Source: Malurus cyaneus samueli
Taxonomy: Eukaryota; Chordata; Aves; Passeriformes; Maluridae
DNA: 64,000 nt
Reading direction: 5' to 3'
Assembly: GCA_009741485.1 (NCBI GenBank)
Contig: CM019219.1
Location: forward strand, 31,181,200 to 31,245,199
The position numbers and the translations under genes are program-made. Below are positions 31,701 through 43,700 of the stretch, piece after piece; the stretch's first letter is position 1; each line of letters opens with the position of its first letter. The notes beneath the pieces were generated by a model, which did no database searches, was not told the DNA's origin, and saw only the letters and a program-made list of their open reading frames with translations.

Positions 31701-34700
31701 CAGAGGTTTGTGTCAATGCCATCTGCATCCCGCCTGGCATTGTGCTGGCATGCTCAGCCTGGAATTTGGTACTGTTCCAGGCCATGCAAGAGCTGTCTCT
31801 CACCCTGACATGGCAGGATGTGGATCACAACCAGGCAGAGAGAAGCAGGTGTGTTGCACTGAGCCATGAGCTGTGCAGTCACCCCAGCAGAAGCTATGGT
31901 TTAGGGTCATTCCTCCAGGTAACAGGTGATCCCAACAGAGGCACTAATTCCAGCCTTCTCCCCTTAAAATCCAAGTGCAAGTGAGGTTTTTTTGCACTAA
32001 GAACTGGGCCAAAGATGGTTTATTAGCTGACAGCTGACTTTGGGGAGGGAGAGAGTGGGGGGTGAAGTACAGCACACAGAGTTCTCCCATCTGAAGCTCA
32101 TTCTGGTGGTTCCTTTTCTCTCTACAGCTGAAGAGCGAAGCAACACAATGACTGGTAAATCATCTTTCAAGGAGCGGGAGTCGTTTAATGGCCGAAATAT
32201 CCTCAAGGTCAGTATGAAACAATTAGGGAAATGGAGCCAGCTATGGATATTGTATAGCCAAAAGAGGTCAAAACACCTCTTCAAGACTGCTTTTGTCTTA
32301 GGCTTATGGGATCTCCTGGTGGGGGGATGGGGGGAAATCTGTTTAGAAAATAAACAATCCAGATCACTCGTAATTGGGAGCATTACACTGTTTAACAGGA
32401 GCATTCCTAAAGCTGCTGAGGCTCAGAGCAGGAATATGTAGCACGAATGCTAAGTGGGTGTTCGTGTTGTCATTTACTTCGCTCCTGTTTTACCCTGGAG
32501 ACTCAGGCTGGTGTTGATTCTCAGCCCACCAGAAAGGAGCACTTTGTTGCTCTTGTTCTACTCATATATATTTATGAAACTAAACCCGACTCTCATTTCA
32601 CTTACCCTTTTCTTCTTGTTTTTAATCTCTGCTGTTGATCTGCTCCAGAAAAACAGCAGATAGTGGTGGGGAGTCCCACCAGGATCTGAGGGCTTGGGCT
32701 GTGATCAGAAAGTAGAAAACACAATCCCCCCAGACTGTGGAGGTTGGGTAAGGCTCAAAGGGGAGCATCCTGCAGCCTCCCAGGCTTTGCCAGCCAGGGT
32801 TGGGACTGCAGGCAGCCTCTGCTGCTCATCCAGATGGCTGTGGCAGACTGAGGCTGTGGTGCTTGACCCCTGCAAGTGTCCAGAGAGAAAAGAGATGCAC
32901 AGAGGAGCAGAAATGGAAAACAACACCAGCTTGTAAGCAAATTTGCAATCCTTTTTTTTGTGAGAAGATTTGTTGCAGGCAGCTCTGATAAGAGGGAGTG
33001 AGGACAATACATGGATACATTTGGGAACGGTAAGAAGATATTCTGGCAACAAAGAGACATGAGAGAGGATGCAGCCTGGGTGGGAGCTGGACAACCCAGA
33101 AGGACTTTAGAGCCATCCCAGAGGAGGTGGAGAGTGCTCTTTATTTGTATTTACAATTTTAATAATGTATCGGGCACTGGATGCAGGGGGATGTGAAGGC
33201 AGGGAGTGGAACTGATTGATCTTGTGCAGAGGACAAACAAAGGGACAAAATTAGGTTAAGCTCTCATTGTCCTCAAACGGTCTGTGCCAGCGCGGTGTCA
33301 TGACTCAGCGTCACCACATGTTGAGTGTGCGGTGTGAGACTGCAGTAGTGCAAGCTGGAGCAGGGAAGCCACAGCCGTGGTCCCTTTCTTCACGTGATTT
33401 GCAATTTTGGAGAGCTCCCAGTGTTGGGAAACCTGGCTTTGGAAAGGGAAGGTGTGTGTCAGGAGCCCTCAGTGCCTGCAGGACTCTGCTTTCTCAGCAT
33501 TCGCCTTCACTGCTTCCTCTTGCTTCTGTTAAATTTGTCCTCAGGCTTTAGAGACTCATAAAATCAAACTGTGGATCGTCCTCAGTGCTCTCATCCCAAA
33601 CCATTTGTGATTGGGAAGCAATTAACGGTGCTCCCTCTGCTGGTCGCACCATTTGTGGGGTCTGAGGATCTGGGGAAGGGTCTCGTGGTGCTTAGAAATG
33701 CAATTGCTCTCCTTCCAAGGCTACTTCTTATTCTTAATGCTTTTGGACATATGAGCCTGGTGCATTTTTAAAGCTCCTAATTGATTTTGTACTGACATAG
33801 CTGAAAGAGCTGCTGGCTGTTTAGACTGCTGGTAATTACTTCAAAGCATGTCTTGCCACAAGAAATGTCATCCTTCTCTCCCACCTCCACTACATTTCCT
33901 AACGTGCCCACTTCGTATTTCCCTTTGCTCTCCCACGTGCCTGCAGCAGATCGCCCGTTGGCATTAATTAATTACATGAGTCATAAATAGCTCCAGGCTT
34001 CTTACCGGAGGAGCCCAGCCTCAGTGAGCCACTGATGCATTCCAGCATGACCTTGCAGGGATGCGCCAGTTCCCTCCCAGCCTGCTTTTATATCCATTAT
34101 TTATCTTGTGCTGGGGAGGCTGCCCTCTCACAAAGTGTCTTCATTAACTTTTGCACCTGAATCCAAACGATGGACTGTTAATGAGGCAGGCTGGTGGGAG
34201 GGAGAGCCATGTGCCCCGCGTGTGATTCCAGGCGGTGGGACTCTGCGGTAGCTGCGTGGAGTGGCTGTGTTCCCACTTGGAACGCTAACAAAACATGGCT
34301 GCTGGTAGGAGGGTAGGTGGGAACACTCAGGTTTCATCACTCTCGTTCCCGTTGTGCAGTTCTGTAGGGCTGAAGGCTGAGGGCAGGGCCAGAGCCTTTG
34401 GAGCATGATGGAAGTGCCGTGGCTCTGCTGTTCCATGCTGAGGCTCTCCGTGGCCGGAGCTGGGGGTGTGTGTGTGTGCAGATGCGCTGGCAGCACATGT
34501 TTGCTGATAACGTGCCTGCGTTGCCCCAGGCTCCAGCTGGTATTTTGCTTTCAGCTGAACTAATGGGAATTTTATTTAATAATCCTTTGTTCTACCCGTT
34601 CCGCAGAGTTAAACATACACTCCTATTTGTGCTAATAAATGGTTGTGCAGGCCGGTACCTTCCCACACTGCTCAGAAAATAGATCCTGTAGGATGAGTTG

Positions 34701-37700
34701 TGCTCGGGAGTTTAAATTACTTCTGTCTTGAAGAATATCCCTGAAAAAGGCTTCCTGGTATAGGTGGAGCTGAGAGCCCGAGGGACCGTGTGACCCAACA
34801 GATTTGTGTCTGACAGAGCTTTGGCTTAGCGCCTCTCTAGTCCAGGCCCAAAAAGCTGGGGATGCTTCATGGACCACTTCATACGGAGCCATACATATTC
34901 CTTTGAGACTGGCTTTGAGCATCCCAGGCACGTACTGAAATCGGGCTCGGATCGGGAGCAAAGCGTCTCATCTCTTGGAGCGCAGAGGGAGGAAGAAGCA
35001 ATTCCTGGCTGAAAGACCCCAGCAGCTCGGGGAGATGCCAGGTTGGCAGCTCCCTGCCCTGCCTCCTGCCGTGTCCTGGCAGTGGCCGCATGCCCTGCGC
35101 CGCAGCTGGCATGGCGCTGGCACAGAGGCAGCCAGGGCAGCTGCCGGCATCTCCGGAGACGAGGCTGCGCTGCCTCCGGGCTTTTATTTATTTTGTTTAA
35201 TGAAAAAAAAAGCCAACTAAGGCTGCAGTGAATAAATAAGAATGAAAAGAAATGCAAAGGGGCTGCCTGGCCAAAAATTTCTTTTGCACATTTAAGGGAA
35301 AGGAAGAAAACCACCTGGACTTTCGCTGGGTCAAAATGGAATGAGTTTTTGCTTGAGGTCTGAGAAGTAAAAGAATGGCCTTTGCCGCGTTCAAACAAGA
35401 GGGCAGCAAACTTTGAGTGCAGAAAAGGCTGAGCCCTGCTGCTTAGCACAGATCTGTGCATTAACAGCTTACAAGATTAAATATTGAGGGAACAGCTACT
35501 GAGGTACAGCAGCAGAAAGCTGCACATCTTATGTCTTAGGGCATTAGGGGAGACTTTAAGCTGGGATGGAAGACTGGGAATGGGATCAGCTGAGGTGCTG
35601 ACATGCGCTGCCATACCCTGGTGCAGCAGCGGGGCTGCATGAGTGCCTGGGGAGGGCTTCTAGGTCAGACAAGGCATAATTTGATGAGGCTTCTTCTCTT
35701 TTGAGGCCTGCCTAAGTGTATTGAGTTATGGCACTGTGTCTGCTTTCACTGTGAGCAGGGCAAAGTGCATCTGCTGGCTGATACACTGGAGAGCCGATAG
35801 GAGCAGAGGAATCTGGTGGTAATCCCTGTCATTGTGTCTGTTCTTCTGGGTGAGAGCAGTGCAGTGGCTGTGGCATGCAGTGGTTTAGTTTAAAACATTG
35901 GATGCAATGCCACAGAGAGAGATGCAATGGAAAAGTAAAACCTTGGCCTGGATAAACCTGCTGATAAATACCCCAAGCCCATCAAGCACTGAACAAATTA
36001 ACATCTGCCCCTGTGCAGAGCCAACTCCACCTACAGATGAGGAGTGTGTCTTGTGTTCTGCAGCCATCAGAACCCAGGCCTTTTGTGTTATTTTTGTTTG
36101 TGGATTTAAGGAAGGCTAAGTTTTTTCCTGGTGTATTTCTAAGGTGAGGTGAAATCAAAGAGTCAGAGAAGCATTAGGATCAGGACTGCATGGTGTTCAG
36201 AAAGGGTAAGAATATTTTGTTATCCTCGATGAGGTGGTAAAGATGTAGATCCAAAGTAGGACTGACAATTGGAACAAATATCTAACAGGAGGTGGCTGCC
36301 TGGAAAGTTTAGAGTTAAAAATACCAAACAAAAAATCCACTGGGGTAAGAAGAGACTGAATAAAAGATTGTGGTGCAACATCAGTGTCTCAGAAATAAGC
36401 CAGCGCTTTCCTCGCCTTGATTTTACAGCAGAATCAAAAGCAGAAATGAAAGGCTGTGATGCCACTTTGCAGAGGGGAGAATTCCTGCCATTACCAAGAG
36501 GTACCAGAACGATCGAGGGGGCTCAGCAGTGTGCAATTAGAGCAGCAGTGGGATGGGACGATGTGACAGTTGAGCAGATGAGACTGGAGATCAGTTTGTA
36601 TAATCACGGGGAAAAAAAAAGGAGATTAAATTGGGGTTGCTGTAAAAATGCTTTCCTGCGAATTATATTCTTCAGGGGGTGGGGGGAAAGCCATATTCAC
36701 GTTATTTGCATTTGATGAAACAGAAATCTGAAGTGGCATTTAAAAATCCAAGTAGACAAAGAAGGGGAAATATCTTTGTTGAAGTGTTGGGGCCTAGGTG
36801 GCAGTGCTGGAGGTGTTGGGCGAAGGCTGAACTGCTGCACTGAGAGCACAGAGCAGAAGGTTTGTGCTACCTTTGCGTGACAGAGATCTCTTTGGTGATC
36901 TTACCAAGAAGAGAAGAAGCCTTTTTTATTCCTCTGAGAGGTGCTCCTCACCGCACTGACTAATTTTAGCAGGAGCTGTGAGTTCTGGAAGAGGGTTTGT
37001 TGAGAGTTTCTGAATTTCGTTGCAGTCCCACCCAGCCCAGCAGCTGAGCCTTTTGGAAGTTCTGTGAGTGCCTCTGCCTCCCACCCAGTGAGCATCCCAC
37101 TTCCTCACTTCCCTGAGATCTCTGTTGTGCCAAAAGCCAGACGAGGCAGCGTCACCTCTTTGATATTAAGAGGACAATTTTTCTCTGTGGAGCTGGCAGG
37201 GGTAGAATTACAGCGGCGCCTTAATAGAAGGCAGGGACCCAGCACATTAAATGCAAAAAACCCAACCCACTGATTAGCAAAAGGAGGCAGTTCATCCCAA
37301 AGGTGCCATGACCCTTCTGCTGGATAATTTTCCATGTCTGTCTGAATTAATTTACTGGCTCTGTAGCTAGACTCCTCCTCTTGGTGGTTCGGTGAGTGTA
37401 GTGAGGGGTCACACTGATGGGAACTCCTTGTCCTGGTATTCCCGGATGTGTCTCAAGCCTCCTGTCATCTCTGCAGCAAAGCCAAAACTCAGCTCTTAAA
37501 AACTGTTGCTGTATTTGCGGTAATAGGAGCCACAGAGATGAGGCTTCTGTAGAGAAATGCAGTGCTTGATTATTAATTTCCTTAAGTTGTACTGTAAATC
37601 CCTCATATTTGAGGTATAGGCCTGGGATGTTATTGGTCCCTTTAATTTGCTGAAAGGGCTTTTATTCTTGTCTGAAAGATGTGCAAAAATCTGGTAACCT

Positions 37701-40700
37701 CCAAATGTCCCACTTGTATTTGTTTCTTAGTTTGCAGAATGCCTCTCACCATGGCAACTGGGGTTTGATTTCCTGAAGCGCATGAATTTTCATGGATTTG
37801 TGATGGGGGGGGAGTGGACCCAAAACTGTGAGCTAAAGCAAAGGTTTTGCAGCGTGGCAGTGGCAGGAGCACCAGTAAATTTGTCTTGTGAGGGAGGGGG
37901 AACCCTGGAGAGAGGGGATCTCAGCTGAACAAAGGCCTGCACCCAGCCCCAAACAGTTCTATTTGAAAAAAAATCCAGCCTGACAGATTAATTTAAACTA
38001 TGGCTGAATGTCACCCTCCCCATGGCTGCATCACCCTCTGGCAGCTGAGGTGGCTTTGCTCCAGTTTTAGGAAGAGCTGAGATTTCATATGGCAGCAGTC
38101 AGAGAAGGAGCAGCTGCTGGAAACCTCGTGCTTGTCCCACCTGTGGAGGTCAGGAGGGTGTGATGGGCACCATGAAATGCCCTCTGAAACCCAGCTGGGG
38201 AGAGGCTGGAGTAATGCATGAGAGTAGGAGGGAGCAGAGCTCCAAATGATGTTGAGAAATCAGGCAGAAACAAACAGGCAGCTGCAAACAAGGACAGGTC
38301 CAGGAGGGAGCGGTGGCACCGGCGTGGTATGGAGAAGTGCCTCAATATCAGCCCCACAGGCTGGGTTTGGGTTAGGGGTGACTGCTCCAGACTGAGTCAG
38401 GCTGTGGAAATAAAAAAAAAAGCAGCAAATACCTTTCAACTAAAGCTCTGACTACGCTTAGCTGAAGGATTTGTCCAGTTTGGGGTGCTTGGATGGGTGC
38501 AGAGAGCCCAAGGGACAACAATGAAATAATTGGAGGGGTAGAAAATGTCTGCAAGCTGCAGCTGAAAGTTATTTTGAGGTTAGTGAGGGGAAGGAGGGTA
38601 GCACATCAGAAAAGCTCTTGAAGCATGGGAATGCTTTTGCCAGTAGTGGATGATGCAATGATAAACAATGGCCTTAAATTGCAGCAAGGGATTAGGAAAA
38701 TCTTTGTGAAGGGAAGGATAAGGAAGCATTGCTCTAGAGGAGCTGAGGAAAGGAGGTCCTGGTTTGTTTGAGGAAGCAGAGCCACCACTTGGAGAAGGAG
38801 AAGGTGGTGGAATCATGACCTTCACTGGTCCTTTCTTCAGCTTGTCATTTCATGGTTCCTGCGTGGAATGTGTGCAGAACACCCGTGAGATGGGATCTGT
38901 GGATGTATCGAGAGCTTCTTGGCATTTATGTGGCATTTACTTTGGCTCAGGAAAATAAAAATATAAAAAGGAAACCTCCCATCGCACACCTTGGATCTTT
39001 CTCTGTGAGCTTGCTGCTGCTTCCCATGTTGGTGGTGCTTTGCCAGAGTTATGATTATGCTGTTTTCTAAGGGACTGCACCAGTGATTTCATTGTAAGGG
39101 ATTTTCCTGTGTCATAGAGGAGATAGCCCTGACTTGGGTATCTCCCAAGAGAGAGGCCACTGGGACTTTTATGACACAAGATTTTCTCCCTCCTGAAGTC
39201 TGCCTGCTTTATTCCTCCTAAGGGAGATGAGGTGAAAAGGTCTCTGCTGCCGCCTTTTAAATCTGCCAGAGGCTGGAAGAAAAGGAGAGGGGAAGGGCTG
39301 TTCCTTGTGTTATCCATGTGGAAGGGTTGGATGCTATATTGGGCATGGAGAGCCACTCCAGAACCAGCTGCACACTTGCAGAACAAATTGATATGCGGCC
39401 TTGTGGCTGGTGCTGGTGGTGACAGCCCAGGTGACAACTGCCTTCTCTCTGTCCTTCCTACCCATCTCCCACCCTTGTGACTCTGCATGATGTCTTTATC
39501 CTGTAGCACCTGAACAGTTTTGGAAAGCATTGGATGTCCAGCTAGCCATTCTTTAAAAGCCTGGAAAGGAAACTAATTTAGGGGGGAGGTTGGGAAGGCT
39601 GGGAAGAGCCACCTCTCTGGATGAGTGCCTACCTACCTGCTTTTCCTACGCTTCTCATGCATTATTCCTGGCAAGCTTCCAAGCACAATTAAACCTCTGA
39701 CAGATAATCATTGGTGGAGTGGTGTCCAGGATGAATAATACAGGAATCAGGTATTTCTTTTTTTGGCACCAAATTGTGTCAGAAAACATATTTTGAAAGT
39801 CAAAAATAGAAGGAAAAAGAATCTATTAATTGAACAAGTCACCAGATCTTGATACTTTGCCTGCTTGTGTCTCATCTTCTGGGAGCCACCAGAGGCTTTG
39901 GTTTGGGGTTTGCCTGTCATAATTTGGGAGAGTTTGGGTCACAGCTGGAAAGGGCTTTGGTGAATTTTTTGGGATGAGAAGAAGGAGCTCTGCCAGCACA
40001 TACTGCAACCTGAGAAGTGTGGCAGCTGTGGAGATAACAGCCTTCTGGAGAGGTCCTGGCAGGTCTGTCTGTGTGGGAGGCTGCAGGACTGAGGTGTATT
40101 AAGCAGGCAGGTGGAATCCCAAAAAGCAGGGTTGGAAGCTGTGGTTTGGGCAGCAAAGGAGGTTAATCAGAAAAACTCAAATGGACAGAGTTCGCTGGAG
40201 TTCAGCTGACTCTCTTAGAGCCCATCAATGTTTTTAGGTGTTACTTCCAAAATTTAATTTTTTAAGATTTTTAATCTGTCCAGGTTTTTCCCATTTCCTC
40301 CATCAATCTTTTTTGCCTGGTACTGGTATCAGTAATCCAGCACTTTCCTGCTGTGTCTGGCATGGGAACTGCAGTTGTGCTTTAGCCAGATTATTTGGAA
40401 GGGTGATTGTTCTCTGCTCTTCTCCAGTGTTTTCCATCCCAAGCTGTGAATGTGTTATACAAGCTTTAATTCAAATATATCATCCCTTATGAGATGAAAA
40501 AATCTCCAGGGGAGAGTGCAGAGTCTGCAAACAAACAGGTTTTGTTGCTCTGTGTTGAGGCACCTCTTCAGAAACGCCGCTTAATTTTTCTCCTTGCTTG
40601 TCAGCGGGTGCCTGGGATTTTGTTTGTTCCTCCCCTTCCCCGAAGGGGTAACAGTACCGGAACATGCTGATTTCCGAGGGAAATCTCCCGGCTTTCTGAG

Positions 40701-43700
40701 CCCATTCCTTCATTCACCGTTGTTCCCGATCGGGACACGCCAGGGTTGCGCTGCCGGCGGGCGAGCTGGTGAGTGTTGTCACTTTGTACAGAGCAGATGA
40801 AGCTGTAAAGCCTCAGGCTCCTCCAAAGCCTCCGTTTAATCTCCTGGTTGGAGCTCTCCGTGTGCTGCTGTTGGCTGCCAGACCCCAATTCCCAGCGCTG
40901 GGATGTCTGTCAGAGTGATCCTCCTGCTGTCCCATGGAGGCAGAGCCCACTGGTGTTCAGCCTGAACACACCTCCCTGGATGGGATCTTGGGGTGGATAA
41001 ACCTTCCACCTGGGCAAAACAGCGGAGAAGGGATTGCCGGCATCTCATCCTCAGCGTGGACTGTGCAGCAGGAATGACAGTGAGCTCATCCACATCCTCC
41101 CGGAGCTGTGAGCCTCTTCCTCCCTTGCCTCTCACAAGCTGGTGATTTCTGTGTTGATTCCAGATATGGAAAACGGGACCCTCCCTCAGCTCCCTGCCGA
41201 GGGCAGCTGGGTTTGTGGGGCGGATTGTCACAGCCTAATGACATTACACGGCACTGCTTGCCCGCAGCGCTGAGTCACCGGGGACAGTTTTGTGCTGTTG
41301 ATCTATAATAGCCCAGCCCTAAGGCACTGCTTTCTGTGGCTGGAGTTCACAGCAGAACTCCCCGCAGTCCGGCGAGGTGTGTGTGTGTGTGTGTGTGTGT
41401 GTGCACATCCATTTTATCCTGTGATATCACTGCTCTTTAGTGGAAATTTTTAATTGCGAGGCATTGCAGTGAATTGTTGGTCCCTTGGCATTTCCGAAGC
41501 TCTCAGCAGAGCTGCTTGGATTTTTTATTAATTCAGGATGGGTTTTTTTTTTTGGCTGACTACCGTAAACGACGTAAGGCTTTAAAAACTGATCAATAAT
41601 CCTGATGGTAGCAGCAAAATCCAGGCCAAGGAAGCGTGAGTGTGAGCCAGAGATTACGTGAAGAAAGTTTTAAATACCTCTGACTCCCTTCCTTTCCATG
41701 GACTTTTTTTGCCCTACTGCTTCCCAATGCTTCTGCAGCCGAATCCATTAATATTTCTCATGCTTGTTGAGCCCGTGACAGGTGATTTTAAAGCCCCAGT
41801 TTACGATGGCACTCCACTCCTCATAAGCGGAGCTGAAACACATCGGTGCTGTCCATATGTGGATTAGCTGTGATTTATTACTGTTGTTGCCAGGTTGGAA
41901 TGCAGAGGTGCTGTCTCATTCCAGGAGGGCTGTCTGTAGGAAGTGAACCCCCCGAGGAGGACAGTTTGACAAACACCCGCAATCAGCAGCACGACATCAT
42001 TCAGGCGCCTGTTTTAACTTCTTCATTGAGGAGTCACCTCCTCCTTGCCTCAGCAAAACTGACTTTACAGGCTTAAAAAGGGGAAGAAAATGTGAGAAAG
42101 AGCCATCCTGGGTTTGATCTGTTGCTCTGCCTTTGATAAGGAAGTTGTTGTGGTTTAGGGGTTGGAGTTTGTAGGAGCAGTTTTGGCTCAAGTTTGCAAG
42201 GAGCGAGCGGTTTGTTGTGTGATTGTGTCTCTCCCAACACAAGTCTTCAGCCTCTTGTCTTCCTTCAGAAGATGGTTGTCTCATCCCAAGGGAGGACTGC
42301 TGTGTAATTTGTGGGTAATCAAGGGGAACAGACCTCAGAGGAAGAAGAGTTTCCAGCATCTGAACAGAATTGTCTTGAATGGGAGAAAATGGGGTCTTAG
42401 AAATGACAGGTGTGCTACTGGCTTTTCCTGGCTCAGAATATAATGACTTTGGCGGGAGCAGGGGAGGAAAACTTGCTTTCTGGGAGCTGCCACAGAGCTG
42501 CCTGCCTTCCATCATTACCTGAGTGGTGTGTCCTTGGACTCAGTCCCCACAAAGGGAGAGTGAGGAGCACTTGGGCCTGTGGTAGTTTGCAGGCTGGCCT
42601 GGGAAATATGGGTAATCCATCATCCAGTTCTCTCCTTCTCTTGGGAACTCATGGCTTTTGGGAAGGGCAGTGTGGCTGTAGTCTGTGCCATCCCCTGCAG
42701 ATCCTGGGCTGCTGCTGCTGCCACTCTCAAGGCACCTGCTCTGTCCCCATGGGAGATGCAGGCATCCTTGCTGAACGTTTTCTGAGCCTTTGGCTGTGGT
42801 TTGAAAGGCAGGGTGCGTCTTGTGGCAGGTTTGCTGGGAGGTGCTGGGTCTGGGGTTAAAAGTTAACAATGCTCTTTCCTTATTCCATTCTAATTCAATT
42901 TGGAAAGGCAGCAGGGAGACAGAGGGTACTTAGCCCTCTAAGTGCTATTCCCTTGATGGGAGTTAGTAGCTTTCACGGTATAGTGGCGTTGATTCTGTAA
43001 GCTGACCTTTACCTCCCTCAGGTTCATTCTCATTTATAACACGTAAAAAAAAAATCCCAACCCCCATCCTCTTATTTATTCCTTGGGCATCGAGGATGTA
43101 AATCCTTTGGCGTGTTTGGATTTATAGAATTACTGTGCTTTTGCTGAGCCTCGCGTCCCACTCCAATCAAATGACACGGCACTGCGGGTGATTGCGTTTC
43201 TCCTCCCCTGCCTCCCTCCTGGCTGCTCCTGAGCCACGTCTCCTTGTGTTCCCTGTACCCTTTGCAGGGAAAGGTGGGCCCTTGGCAGCTGAGGAAAGGG
43301 ACAGGAAAGGGGAATCTGCCAGTCTTCAGGTTGTTCTGAAGGGCGACAACCTCCAGGTACCTTTTTTCCTGGCGCAGAATAAAAAATGCTAAGATGCTTT
43401 TCCAGGAGGCATTTCATAGCTGTGCTCCAGGCCTCCTCTGAAACCGGAGCGTTTCCGTGGTGGCTGGGGAGAGGGGGGAGTTATAAATATCTTTCTCAGC
43501 TCTGCTTGGCTTCTCCTCAAGATAAATAGAAGTGAAAGTCAAAAGTAGAGGCTTGGCTCTCTGCAATCTCTTCCCGAGTCCCCAGGGACCTGAGCACAGG
43601 ATGCTTTTGTGATGGGAAGACACTTCCTGGTGTTTCAGGGGTCTTGGAGGATTTCTGGTGTTTCAGAGGTCTCTCTCCACACTGCCTGAGGCAGGTCTCA

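Noticed and set aside
36269..36715. 148-codon plus-strand frame in the last ASCC1 intron
   Set aside because: It has no recognised domain and no splice or promoter context. Its counterpart in the duplicated block is broken, which says nothing given the error rate there.
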